A stretch of DNA of 64,000 nucleotides from Candidatus Thorarchaeota archaeon (GTDB lineage Archaea > Asgardarchaeota > Thorarchaeia > Thorarchaeales > Thorarchaeaceae). This document shows positions 7,863-17,003 of the stretch, one piece after another; position 1 is the first letter of the stretch, and every line of letters begins with the position of its first letter. The DNA lies in the NCBI GenBank assembly GCA_020348985.1, contig CP070761.1, forward strand, positions 2,924,464 to 2,988,463. Reading direction: 5' to 3'. The position numbers were made by a program, and so were the translations under genes. The notes beneath the pieces were generated by a model, which did no database searches, had not been told where the DNA came from, and worked only from the letters and a program-made list of their open reading frames with translations.

Positions 7863-10640
7863 TTGTGCGAGAAACCTTCACAACCGCATTTAACCGTTTG
7901 GTTATGTAGGTCTCCAAAGTTTGATAAGACGCAGCCAATCGATGTGACTGCCTTGCCGGTCTTACATTGCCCCAAGTGTGGTACGACACTAGACATTCGA
8001 AGGACAAAGTTACTCGTGCCGCGCGACTACTTGGAGACTCCGAAAGGTGGTAATGTATGGTCTGTATCTTGCAGGACCTGCGCGGTTGAACTGCTAGTTG
8101 ATGCATCAACAAAAGATCTGTTTGACGCGTATGATGCATACTCCAAAGCTCTGGACTCAGGCGCACTGGATTCTAGGTATGACGGCCCTGCACCAGCTCC
8201 ATTGGAACCATTAGACGCTGCTTCTCCCGATTCTCGAACCATAGACAGATGGGCGCGGCCTAAGAGCGCTGTCCGTCAAACAAAGGAAGAGATTGAGAAG
8301 CTCATCAGGCTCGGGGGACTGACAACAGAAGAAGTCCCCTTCTCAGTGCTCTCCTTGTTGAATGAATCTGAAGAACGACTTGTTCACTACCGTCATTTGC
8401 CGCCTACGGATGCGCTCTATGGCAGCAAACTTCCAGACCTGAAACTTCCTACAAAACTCAAGGAACACCTCATTTCAAAGGGTGTCGAACAGCTTTATGC
8501 CTTTCAGAATGAGGCGTTTGATAGGATTGGAGCTGGTCATAACGCGGTTGTTGTAGCTCCTACCGCCCAGGGAAAAACCGAGGCATTCATTCTTCCGTTG
8601 ATTCGGAACTTGCTAATAACAATTCAAGATTCATTTAGGAGCCCAGGAATACGTGCTTTGCTCATCTACCCAACCAAAGCTCTGGCAAGAGACCAGTTCG
8701 AAAAGATAAAGCAGATGTGCAAGGCGTCTGGTCTGACAGCCGCGCTCTTTGATGGAGATGTCTCTCAATCGCAGCGGCGAAGAATCTACGAGAGACCTCC
8801 TGACCTTCTTCTGACAAACCCAGATGTCCTTCATTACCATCTTGGATGGGAGGGGTCACAGCTTGTTCCATTACTGAGCACGGTGAGACATGTTGTTATT
8901 GACGAGATTCACCTTTACACAGGTTCGCTTGGTGCCAATGTGTACTATATCCTGAAGCGACTTGGACTGGAAACAGACGAGCCGTTCCAAATGATTGGGG
9001 CTTCTGCTACAATAGCTAATCCAAGAGAACACACTGAACAACTATTCGATTCGTCAGTGGAACTCATAGAGTCGCAGACCGCCAAACGTGGTCCGATTCA
9101 CTTCATGATGTACTATCCTGAGCGAAGCAGTAAGTACAGTATGATTGTCAACTTAGTTCGAAGGTTGAACGAGCAGGGCTTTCGAACACTCGTATTCGGG
9201 AACACTCATTCAGAGGCAGAGCTACTTAACAGAATCTTGGGGCGAATCGGAGTAAGCTCAAAGGTTCACAGGGGAGGTCTCTCGAAGTCGTATCGAAGCA
9301 AGGTGGAAGAGGAGTTCAAGTCTGGGCGGTTACCAGTTCTTGTCTCTACGCCCACTCTCGAGCTCGGGATTGACATTGGTCACCTTGATTGTGTAGTTAG
9401 CATGATTGTATCAGTCACTCGCCTTACACAACGTATCGGACGTGCCGGCAGAAAAGGCCAAGAAAGCGTTGCGATTCTAGCGCTTAGGGACAATGACCCA
9501 ATATCAACATTCTACAGGTTTCAACCCGAGAAGTACTTCACCGATATTGATTCCGCGTACGTCGAACCCGGCAACGAGATTGTGGCCCGATATCAGCTCA
9601 TAGCGGCAGCGATGAGTGGAAAAATGAATACAGCAGACTTCCCATATCAGCTCAAAGTCATAAAGAACCTGCAAGAGGAAGGATTGGTGCAGATTCTTGA
9701 TGATGGCCAGGTACGAGTCGTGGATATGGATAGGGCAAGAAAGGAATGGCGGGGCTACAACATTCGGGGGATTGGAGACACTGTTGAGATTCGTCTTGGT
9801 AACAAGCTCATAGGAGACAGGTCAATGCCCATGGCGGCGCAAGAGCTCCATCCGGGAGCCCTCTATCTCCATGGCGGAGAGACCTACATGTCTGTACAAT
9901 ATGACTATAGACAGGGTTTTGGTAGAGCGAAGGTGGTCAAGAATCCTGACTCCAATGAGCACACTCGTCCAATGTACTACTCCTCCCCGAGGATTGTAGA
10001 GGTCCTCGAACGCCATAAGATCCTTGGTATGAAAACAATCTACTGTACACTAGAAATGACTCAAGTTGTTCATGGCTATACAAAGGTACAGACCTATCCA
10101 AGGCAGGTCCTTGGACAGTTTGATCTGAGCCCCGATTTGGTGTATAAGTATCTGACAAGAGGATTCGCCTTTGCCGCTCCGTCGCCAAGTAAATCGACTA
10201 TCGACGAGGGGCTAGAGATTATTGAACGTCAGAATGCTGATCCCGCCTGGCTCGTTGGAGGTGCTTTTCACGCGTTGGAGCATGTTGTCATAGAGTCAAG
10301 CGGAATGTTGACTGGCGGAAGCACCCGAGAGATTGGAGGTGTGTCAATGGGTGACTCCGGGATTATCTTTGTGCATGATGGGTCTCCAGGAGGTAGCGGT
10401 GCATCAAGACTTCTTTACAAGAGACTGGATGAGGCCTTTAGACGAGTGGAAGCAATTCTTGCTAATTGTGAATGCGAGGCCATCGACGGGTGTCCGTTAT
10501 GCACATATTCGTATCAATGTGGGAACAACAATTCACCTCTATTCAAGAATGGAGCCTTGGACAGTGTTAGGCAGATTCTTGAGCGTTCAGAAACTGACGT
10601 GGACACAGAAGGGTACATTGGATATCAGCCAATGGTATGA
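7863..10640 (+). CDS. MrfA/Hrq1-like superfamily 2 DNA helicase with DUF1998 zinc domain
   Basis: A 925-residue SF2 helicase. An N-terminal zinc-binding segment (CPKCG then CRTC, about residues 37-75) precedes the motor: motif I APTAQGKTE (about 235), motif II VIDEIH, the motif III-like GASATI, a second RecA domain with TLELGIDIG, and motif VI QRIGRAGRKG. The C-terminal DUF1998-type region has the cysteine cluster CECEAIDGCPLC...YQCG, as in bacterial MrfA and the Hrq1 group, which unwind DNA 3'-5' in repair of crosslinks and adducts. The TTG at 7863 has a good site (aaggag, 5 bp away); an in-frame GTG at 7944 is an alternative. ArcS begins one base after its stop, so it heads the archaeosine operon. 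Confidence 0.9.
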   Translation: MCEKPSQPHLTVWLCRSPKFDKTQPIDVTALPVLHCPKCGTTLDIRRTKLLVPRDYLETPKGGNVWSVSCRTCAVELLVDASTKDLFDAYDAYSKALDSGALDSRYDGPAPAPLEPLDAASPDSRTIDRWARPKSAVRQTKEEIEKLIRLGGLTTEEVPFSVLSLLNESEERLVHYRHLPPTDALYGSKLPDLKLPTKLKEHLISKGVEQLYAFQNEAFDRIGAGHNAVVVAPTAQGKTEAFILPLIRNLLITIQDSFRSPGIRALLIYPTKALARDQFEKIKQMCKASGLTAALFDGDVSQSQRRRIYERPPDLLLTNPDVLHYHLGWEGSQLVPLLSTVRHVVIDEIHLYTGSLGANVYYILKRLGLETDEPFQMIGASATIANPREHTEQLFDSSVELIESQTAKRGPIHFMMYYPERSSKYSMIVNLVRRLNEQGFRTLVFGNTHSEAELLNRILGRIGVSSKVHRGGLSKSYRSKVEEEFKSGRLPVLVSTPTLELGIDIGHLDCVVSMIVSVTRLTQRIGRAGRKGQESVAILALRDNDPISTFYRFQPEKYFTDIDSAYVEPGNEIVARYQLIAAAMSGKMNTADFPYQLKVIKNLQEEGLVQILDDGQVRVVDMDRARKEWRGYNIRGIGDTVEIRLGNKLIGDRSMPMAAQELHPGALYLHGGETYMSVQYDYRQGFGRAKVVKNPDSNEHTRPMYYSSPRIVEVLERHKILGMKTIYCTLEMTQVVHGYTKVQTYPRQVLGQFDLSPDLVYKYLTRGFAFAAPSPSKSTIDEGLEIIERQNADPAWLVGGAFHALEHVVIESSGMLTGGSTREIGGVSMGDSGIIFVHDGSPGGSGASRLLYKRLDEAFRRVEAILANCECEAIDGCPLCTYSYQCGNNNSPLFKNGALDSVRQILERSETDVDTEGYIGYQPMV

Positions 10641-10641
10641 G

Positions 10642-12600
10642 ATGAGGTCATCAAAGATGTCGATCTTCCGGATTGAGAGAGGTCATGACGGTCCTGCTAG
10701 GATTGGCCGCTTAACACTTGATGAACTCGAAACGAGCACTCCGTCTCTTGCCGGGCCCCCGCAGGAAGAAAGCCATTGGCTCACCTATTCCGTATACGAG
10801 AGATCATCATCCAGTGATTCTGCTGCATCTATGATTGCACTCCCAACAATCTTTGCATCTCATGATGAAACAGACACCCTCACCCATAAGAGCAGTTTAG
10901 TACTCTTGCCTTCAATCCCAGGGTCCTCGTCGCTAGGGCAAGAAATGGCTGAACTACTGCTGTCTTGGCAATTGGGTTTTCTCAGGGAACGTCCTAAGTC
11001 CGTCCCACCACAGCACTGTGTTGTCAGAATTCCGGTTGGAATCGATACCGTTCTTCTGAAAGAGTATCTCTCACAGTTTTCTGAACTTGGGGTCCGTTCT
11101 GCTTCTTTCTTGTTGAATAGTGAGCTTGGTAGTGATGACTTTAGCTCAGTGAAGTTGAGATCCGCTATCCCGCGAAACTGGCTTGCAATAGCTTTGGGGC
11201 GGATTGATCCACATTTGCTCCCCCTACTGATCTACCTGGGCTTTGATGTGATTGACATTGGTCGAGCTTTCTCGGCTGCTGCGAAGAACGTTCGGCTCTG
11301 GCAGGTGACAAATGAGAAAGTGCTTGAAGTAGACCATCAAAGATTCTGTTCGTGTCGCCACTGTATATCCATAGACGACTTTGGAGAAACCGCACGTGAT
11401 AACCGACTCGAGACTCTGACGGGCCACAACATCGACATGTATAGGCAAGTGATGTCTGAGAGCATAAGCAAAATGCATGATGGACAACTGCGATGGCTTG
11501 TCGAATCCCGTACACATGCATCACCTTCGATGACATCATTACTACGAAGAATCGACAGGGAAATCTACGAATTCCTAGAGGAGTTCACGCCAACAATTGG
11601 GCAGGGTGTTCTTCCTCTCATAGGTCCTGAATCATATCACTCCCCAATTGTCAGAAGGTTCAGGGAAAGGCTTGTAGAAAGATATGCTCCTCCCCCCCAC
11701 AAGAGAATCGTGCTACTGCTTCCGTGCTCGGCACGGAAACCATACTCAGATTCGAAGTCCCATCGACGTTTTAGCAGAGCAATTGAAAACGGAATCGGGC
11801 GGAGTGAGTCTTCAATTGCAGAGACTATCATCACGTCTCCATTAGGGATAATTCCTCGGGAATTGGAGCGCGTGTATCCCATCGCACAGTATGACATTCC
11901 AGTGTCTGGCGACTGGGATACCGAGGAGACCTCAATCGCAGTTGACGCTCTCGTGAAACATCTTGCGAAGTTCAGCGATGAGGCTGTTGTCTTGGCTCAT
12001 GTATCTGGAGGTTATCAGACCATAGTCAACGAGGCCGAATCACGAATCAAACAGAGCATTATCTATACATCCTCGGGCCACTCGACAGGAAGTCGCTCTT
12101 CATTGGAATCTCTCACGGAGGTTCTTCAGGATCTGAAGTCTAAACTAGAAATCAGAGCAACAGAACAGAAACGACTTCAAGACACACTACGGTCAACCGC
12201 CGATTTCCAGTTTGGAAAAGGGACCGGGAGTCTGCTCATACCAGATAGTGCACATCTCAAGGGGAAGCTATACCATATGGTAACATGCCAAGTTGAAGAA
12301 GTGCAGACGTGCAGTTTCATTGGATCTTCAGGCGCGCTCTCTCTCACAATGGACGGTGGTGAGAGAATTGCGCCTCTAGACCGGTACGTGGTTCGGTTTG
12401 AGGGGGCTGAGATCAAAGGCGGGTCGATTTTTGCTGTGGGTGTCAATGAGGCCGACCCTGTTATTCGACCAGGAGATGAAGTAGTCGTGGTGGGCAAGGA
12501 CAACACTGTCATGGCGGTAGGCAAAAGCGAGATGTCTGGTCCAGAGATGTGTGAGTTTGAGAAGGGTCGTGCAGTCAGCATTCGTCACAAGAGGAAGTGA
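10642..12600 (+). CDS. arcS: Archaeosine synthase ArcS (TgtA2)
   Basis: A 652-residue protein. An N-terminal TGT-like domain contains the conserved FCSCRHC region, and the diagnostic ArcS signature PCSARKPYSDSKSH lies near residues 361-374. A C-terminal PUA RNA-binding domain (HLKGKLYHMV... to the end) completes it. ArcS adds lysine to preQ0 at position 15 of tRNA, the step before RaSEA generates archaeosine. The ATG at 10642 directly follows the helicase stop (a second ATG at 10657 is possible); the open frame extends upstream to 10333, but that part overlaps the helicase cysteine domain and is not ArcS-like. Its 3' end overlaps the RaSEA start by four bases. Confidence 0.92.
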   Translation: MRSSKMSIFRIERGHDGPARIGRLTLDELETSTPSLAGPPQEESHWLTYSVYERSSSSDSAASMIALPTIFASHDETDTLTHKSSLVLLPSIPGSSSLGQEMAELLLSWQLGFLRERPKSVPPQHCVVRIPVGIDTVLLKEYLSQFSELGVRSASFLLNSELGSDDFSSVKLRSAIPRNWLAIALGRIDPHLLPLLIYLGFDVIDIGRAFSAAAKNVRLWQVTNEKVLEVDHQRFCSCRHCISIDDFGETARDNRLETLTGHNIDMYRQVMSESISKMHDGQLRWLVESRTHASPSMTSLLRRIDREIYEFLEEFTPTIGQGVLPLIGPESYHSPIVRRFRERLVERYAPPPHKRIVLLLPCSARKPYSDSKSHRRFSRAIENGIGRSESSIAETIITSPLGIIPRELERVYPIAQYDIPVSGDWDTEETSIAVDALVKHLAKFSDEAVVLAHVSGGYQTIVNEAESRIKQSIIYTSSGHSTGSRSSLESLTEVLQDLKSKLEIRATEQKRLQDTLRSTADFQFGKGTGSLLIPDSAHLKGKLYHMVTCQVEEVQTCSFIGSSGALSLTMDGGERIAPLDRYVVRFEGAEIKGGSIFAVGVNEADPVIRPGDEVVVVGKDNTVMAVGKSEMSGPEMCEFEKGRAVSIRHKRK

Positions 12601-13706
12601 GAGCTTTGGAAGATACTCTAGAACGAATTCAGTCGGTCATCATAAGCGCAAGTACAAAAGCTCGGGGCTCCTCGATTGCCTTCAGGCGCCAGAGGAATCC
12701 AACAAGGCCCGCAGCAAGCTGGATCACAACCTCGCGAATAGGCAACAGCACTGGAAAGGCGCTCTCGGTGGTCTTCTCGACAATTGGTTGTTCTCATGCA
12801 AGAGGAGAGAGTGGTGGTTGTACAATGTGCAGCTACTTACTCGATGGTACGAGCGTACCTCCATCAGCAGCAGAACTTGTCGAGCAATTCGCGGCTGCGA
12901 TGTCGAAGCTTGATGATGAAGAGGCGCCACTGTCAGTTAAGCTATATACTAGCGGAAGTTTCTTGGATTCTGAAGAATTTCCTTCGGAGGCAATGAAATC
13001 TGTGCTTGAAACAATCGCTCAAGATCCGCGAATAACCCAGGTTGTGGTAGAGTCAAGACCTGACTACGTCACCGAGTCCAACGTCAGTCTTTTGCGTTCA
13101 ATACTTGGTTACCGACATATCGAGATCGGTATAGGCTTGGAGAGCATGAATGAAAGAGTCCGTATGCTCTGCGTAAACAAGGGGTTCTCCTCAGATGACT
13201 TTGAGCAGGCGCTTCTGACCGCGAAGCAACAGAACATTGGTGTGAGAGCATATGTCCTGATTAAACCTCCATTCATGACAGAGCGGGATGCAATACTCGA
13301 CTCAGTTCTTACTGTAAGGCAGAGCGCAGCTTTGTGGGCTTCCACAGTATCAGTTAACCCTGTCAACATACAGAGACATACCTTGGTAGAGCAGCTCTGG
13401 ACAGATGGACTATACAGACCTCCGTGGCTCTGGACGGTGGTAGAAGTCCTGAAGAGAGGGCACTCAGAGATTCCTCAAGAGACGAACTTGGTCTGCGATC
13501 CTGTAGCTGCCGGAAAGGCACGCGGAGCTCACAATTGTGGTAGATGTGACCAAGCTGTTATCAGAGCAATTCGGGATTTCTCTTTGGATCAAGACCCCAA
13601 ATCACTTGAAGGTCTGGACTGTGAGTGCAAGACTGACTGGGAGCACGTCCTTGCGCATGAGGATGTTTCTCTCTATGTCCACTCGGATAGACACGAAGGT
13701 AGATGA
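12597..13706 (+). CDS. raSEA: Archaeosine synthase radical SAM partner RaSEA
   Basis: A 369-residue radical SAM enzyme. The [4Fe-4S] ligands are Cys65, Cys75 and Cys78 (GCSHARGESGGCTMCSY), a spacing wider than the usual CxxxCxxC and typical of this archaeal family. Further marks are LYTSGSFLD, VVESRPDYV, GIGLES and the C-terminal cluster HNCGRCD...DCEC. RaSEA cleaves the lysine adduct made by ArcS to leave the formamidine of archaeosine at G15 of tRNA. The GTG start at 12597 overlaps the arcS stop (GTGA), so the two are translationally coupled. The adjacent genes strongly reinforce both assignments. Confidence 0.92.
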   Translation: MRALEDTLERIQSVIISASTKARGSSIAFRRQRNPTRPAASWITTSRIGNSTGKALSVVFSTIGCSHARGESGGCTMCSYLLDGTSVPPSAAELVEQFAAAMSKLDDEEAPLSVKLYTSGSFLDSEEFPSEAMKSVLETIAQDPRITQVVVESRPDYVTESNVSLLRSILGYRHIEIGIGLESMNERVRMLCVNKGFSSDDFEQALLTAKQQNIGVRAYVLIKPPFMTERDAILDSVLTVRQSAALWASTVSVNPVNIQRHTLVEQLWTDGLYRPPWLWTVVEVLKRGHSEIPQETNLVCDPVAAGKARGAHNCGRCDQAVIRAIRDFSLDQDPKSLEGLDCECKTDWEHVLAHEDVSLYVHSDRHEGR

Positions 13707-13754
13707 GAAAGGGTTTTAGGAATCGGGATAGCTGTGTTTCCGAGGTTATGGATT

Positions 13755-14114
13755 ATGACTGATTACATAACCAAGGTGAGCTTCTGGTTTAGCAGTGAGG
13801 GCGCATCACCCGCTGATGTCATAAGGCGACTCCTGGACATGGGGTTCACACCGGTGAGGGGTGCGTACGATTTCATCTACCATCATGAATCAAAGGAAGG
13901 TATGTCTGATTCTGACCTGAGTAGTGCAATTCTGGAGGTTTCCGATGCGCTACATGCAGCGCTTTCCGGTTTCAAAGTATTCTACACCATGGCGACACAT
14001 CCTGCAGACGAACTGGCTGATTATGTTCCACTCGCCGATATCGATGCCGAGCTTGAGGCAACAAGAGCAGAGCTCAGGGCTTTTGAGGACGATTCGTTTA
14101 GTGATGAAGAATAA
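13755..14114 (+). CDS. Small conserved-looking protein of unknown function after RaSEA
   Basis: A 119-residue acidic protein that I do not recognise. It starts MTDYITKVSFWFSS and alternates strands and helices (ITKVSFWF, ADVIRRLLDMG, FIYHHE, SSAILEVSDALHAAL, FKVFYTMAT), suggesting a small alpha/beta fold. The tail is Glu/Asp-rich (DDSFSDEE). The ATG at 13755 suits the fold better than the earlier in-frame GTG at 13734. It lies 48 bp after raSEA on the same strand and ends before a strong hairpin, so it is probably the last gene of the helicase-arcS-raSEA transcript. Confidence 0.7.
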   Translation: MTDYITKVSFWFSSEGASPADVIRRLLDMGFTPVRGAYDFIYHHESKEGMSDSDLSSAILEVSDALHAALSGFKVFYTMATHPADELADYVPLADIDAELEATRAELRAFEDDSFSDEE

Positions 14115-14121
14115 GATAGGA

Positions 14122-14139
14122 ATGGGGGAACTCCCCCAT
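14122..14139. terminator. Hairpin terminator between convergent genes
   Basis: The perfect stem ATGGGGG/CCCCCAT (14122-14128 with 14133-14139, loop aact) lies in the 51 bp gap between two convergent genes and could end transcription from both sides. Confidence 0.6.
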
Positions 14140-14165
14140 CCCTAGTGGGAGATTGTGGGTGAATA

Positions 14166-15950
14166 TCAATCAGAGATCACTTCTGGCTCTCGACGTTCAT
14201 ACTCGCCTTCGCCGCGAACTGTGACTCTGATCTTCTTCTTATCTTCGGGATTCATTCGTTCGAAGATCCAACCTAGATTCGTGCCGCCATCAGCTGCAGC
14301 CTGAGAGGGTTCGAGGTCCTCAGGTTCAACAGACACAAATTCGAAGTCTTCAGGTATCCAGTCAGTGACACGGACATTCTCTACAGTTACCTCGCCTTTG
14401 TTCTCAATGACGAGCTGAACGATGTACTCTCCGGTTTCAGATCCCTTGTTGATTCCTTTCTTGGCCGAGATGCGCCTCTTCTTGTAGACTACGCCTATCT
14501 TGTGGCCATCTTCGTCACTGGCTATCTCAGCTTCAAGACCTGGCGGATATGTATTTGCCAAGCAACGGATGGGCGACGGATATTCCTTCTCCGGCCGGCT
14601 CTTCCAGGTCATGATAGAGTAGTTGATTCTCATGGTCTCGTCAGGTTCTAATTCCCCTACCGAGTCTTTGAGGTTTGATAACTTAACTGAAAGTGTGTGT
14701 GGAGAGTCTGGGTCTTGATCGTCTGGATCGATTGCTATCTCCATTTCTCCATCATACTTGTCTCCTCTCACAAAGACCTCTACATACTCGCTTGTTGGAG
14801 GCATAATATCGTCAGGAAGGTTGTCAAGAACCTGAACTTCATTCAATTTGGCGGAACCGGCATTCGTTACTTCGATTGTTACCTCAACAGGAGTCTTGTC
14901 GAAGCTGGCAACCTTGGGAGGGTCAAACGTCTTGCTATATTCTATCCTATATACCGGCACAAGCTGAGGCGTCTTGTCTATGGTGCCAAGTACCCTTTTG
15001 GTGACAACGTTGGTCGGCGTATAGATGATCTCTTGGGTACACTTTGGCGGAGACTTGCTTGTGACTTCGAATGAGCTTCTCCACTCATCATTGGGAGCAA
15101 GCTCCACAGCCGGCGCTTCATCTATCATCTTCTCCTTATCGCCGCCGTCTTCGGGTTCTAAGTAAACCTCTGCCTTATCCAGTCTTACCACAAGATCTGA
15201 CTCGTTGCTGCACTCAAGTGTGCACTCCCAGCTGTTGGGCTCAGTCTCTGCAGACTCAATCCCAGCCAAGAATTCTGTTAGGGCTGTCATGTCAGGAGCA
15301 AGAACCGACCTAGTCTGTTCTTCTCCTCGATAGGTCACAACCATTTCGCCTGCGCCCTTGGCATCAACATCTTTGACTCGCCCGCTGGCCTTGATTACTA
15401 CTGTCGACTCCTCCTGGGGGTAGATTACGAAATCCTTCCATACTACAACGCCTGTGCCTTCGTCAAACTCTGCTGTACCTGATGTCACTTCATCAATGGT
15501 GATTTCTGTGAGCTCCGATGGGATCGTCTTGTTAAGGACTATGTTGTCTATCTGCCCATCTGTTTCATTTTTCAGAGTGATTGTCATCTTCACAGGGTTG
15601 TCTTTTCCAAAGGCATATGCCCAGTGAGGTTCTTCGGTTTTCACTTCTTCACATGTGTCAAAGACCTCTGTCAGTGTCAATATCGGTGCCTTTGCCGAAA
15701 CATCGTACGTGGTGTCCCATCTTCCTCCTGCATCGACTTCGCCAGCAGGAATCGTCTCTTCACCAATGTTTGTTCTATCTCGCGTGTCGCCCAGGAGCAC
15801 TCGTACGTTCCAGATTCGACTCTTCTCAGACACGTTTTTGACACTTAAGACGCCTGACACCTCGATTTCAGAGAGACCCGAATGCTCATCAAGCTGAGCC
15901 TTCTCCGTTTCTTCTATGTCTATTACGACCGTCTTGTGTTCACTCAACAC
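14166..15950 (-). CDS. Cytosolic DUF11-type beta-sandwich repeat protein
   Basis: A 594-residue protein of repeated Ig-like/DUF11 beta-sandwich units. Typical segments are VSGVLSVKNVSEKSRIWNVRV, PVKMTITLKNETDGQIDNIVL, VEVTIEVTNAGSAKLNEVQVLDNLPDDI and VENVRVTDWIPEDFEF, each with the LxxGE or EPDE turn before the last strands. About five units can be counted. There is no signal peptide (it starts MLSEHKTVVIDIEE) and no membrane anchor, which is unusual because DUF11 modules are mostly on surface proteins. The protein is very acidic. It could be a cytosolic scaffold; the function is unknown. Confidence 0.75.
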   Translation of the reverse strand: MLSEHKTVVIDIEETEKAQLDEHSGLSEIEVSGVLSVKNVSEKSRIWNVRVLLGDTRDRTNIGEETIPAGEVDAGGRWDTTYDVSAKAPILTLTEVFDTCEEVKTEEPHWAYAFGKDNPVKMTITLKNETDGQIDNIVLNKTIPSELTEITIDEVTSGTAEFDEGTGVVVWKDFVIYPQEESTVVIKASGRVKDVDAKGAGEMVVTYRGEEQTRSVLAPDMTALTEFLAGIESAETEPNSWECTLECSNESDLVVRLDKAEVYLEPEDGGDKEKMIDEAPAVELAPNDEWRSSFEVTSKSPPKCTQEIIYTPTNVVTKRVLGTIDKTPQLVPVYRIEYSKTFDPPKVASFDKTPVEVTIEVTNAGSAKLNEVQVLDNLPDDIMPPTSEYVEVFVRGDKYDGEMEIAIDPDDQDPDSPHTLSVKLSNLKDSVGELEPDETMRINYSIMTWKSRPEKEYPSPIRCLANTYPPGLEAEIASDEDGHKIGVVYKKRRISAKKGINKGSETGEYIVQLVIENKGEVTVENVRVTDWIPEDFEFVSVEPEDLEPSQAAADGGTNLGWIFERMNPEDKKKIRVTVRGEGEYERREPEVISD

Positions 15951-16023
15951 GGTTCACCCGCATGTCTTCCTATTCATCTCCCACAGTCTCATTCTGGTCT
16001 CTGAGTGACATATCCTTCGGGAT

Positions 16024-16722
16024 TCAGGACAGCTCATGTTTGAATTCGTTCCCAGCCGCCCACTGAACTTCTAGTACTTGACCTTCCTTCATCACAAGCG
16101 GCATAGTGTTTCGTGCGAACTGATCAATATACTTACAGAACTTCTTTGGCTGGTCGTCGTCGGTCCATCTCATAGGAATCCCTATCTGAGGTCCGACGTC
16201 TATACAAAGACTAACTGCGTCCTTTACTGGGAACACTCCGTCACCTCCGACTGGGGCAATGACGATGTTTGCCTCAAGTGCTCCAAATGGGCCCCTCACC
16301 ATCGAATCGCCGATGTAAGAGACCTTCATCTTTCCGATTTCTATATGCAGGCCTAAGTTTTCAGACTTCTTGCCTGACTCTGGATCTTCTCTCTGCAAAG
16401 AGAATGGAGTTATCTTCAGGCCTGGTATCTCGTAGGGTGCTTCGTTCTTCAAGACGTGAAGAAGCCAAGGCTTAGCACCCTGCTCCTTCACTTTCTCGAC
16501 AGCAAGTTCGTTTCCTAGAAACCATGCCTTGGCATTTGCGGCAATCGTAGTAGCATTCCCGACTGCATCGTCGTGGTCATTAGTGGCAACGATGACTCGG
16601 ATATCATAATCATCGGGCACCACTGTATCTCCATCCCAGATTCCAGGATTGAGTAGAACTGATGTTTCATCAGACTGTAGTGCGAACGATGTCTTTCCGA
16701 AGTACGTTACCCTAAGCAACAA
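16024..16722 (-). CDS. Metallo-beta-lactamase-fold protein with degraded active site
   Basis: A 232-residue protein resembling the UPF0173/UlaG-like branch of the metallo-beta-lactamase fold: VTYFGKTSFAL at the N-terminus, YIGDSM in the middle, APVGGDGVFPVKDAV, and IPMRW near the end where active relatives have a His. The HxHxDH metal motif is replaced by NDHDDAVGN. Most zinc ligands are therefore missing and hydrolase activity is unlikely. It is transcribed in the same direction as the DUF11-type gene, 73 bp upstream of it, so the two may form a unit. Confidence 0.75.
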   Translation of the reverse strand: MLLRVTYFGKTSFALQSDETSVLLNPGIWDGDTVVPDDYDIRVIVATNDHDDAVGNATTIAANAKAWFLGNELAVEKVKEQGAKPWLLHVLKNEAPYEIPGLKITPFSLQREDPESGKKSENLGLHIEIGKMKVSYIGDSMVRGPFGALEANIVIAPVGGDGVFPVKDAVSLCIDVGPQIGIPMRWTDDDQPKKFCKYIDQFARNTMPLVMKEGQVLEVQWAAGNEFKHELS

Positions 16723-16894
16723 ATCACATCCCGTATTCCCGTCCGGTCACCCAACGGCCAGAATGCTCGTGGACAATGAACCGATGCTGAAGTGTCTTAT
16801 AAACAAATTCGGCATTTCTCTCTATAACCTCGCCTATTCTCTCATTTTAAGTACTGCTTCCAAGGGTGGGCACACCTCGCCTCCTCTGAACACG

Positions 16895-16929
16895 TACGAA
16901 TGCTATCTCTCTTCTTACGAGTGCTATCT
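16895..16929 (+). repeat. Direct repeat, possible operator of the nurA operon
   Basis: tacgaatgctatct at 16895-16908 recurs as tacgagtgctatct at 16916-16929, with one mismatch and a 21 bp period (two helical turns). The second copy runs into ctttttatga, a possible TATA element upstream of nurA. The arrangement suits a regulator binding one face of DNA. Confidence 0.4.
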
Positions 16930-17003
16930 TTTTATGACTCAATCAAGACGAGGTCATGAGAGTAATCCATCACAACGAAAAATCACAGTTGGCGAGGGTT
17001 CGT

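Noticed and set aside
10333..10641. 5' extension of the ArcS reading frame
   Set aside because: It overlaps the C-terminal cysteine domain of the helicase and its residues do not resemble ArcS; ArcS starts at 10642.
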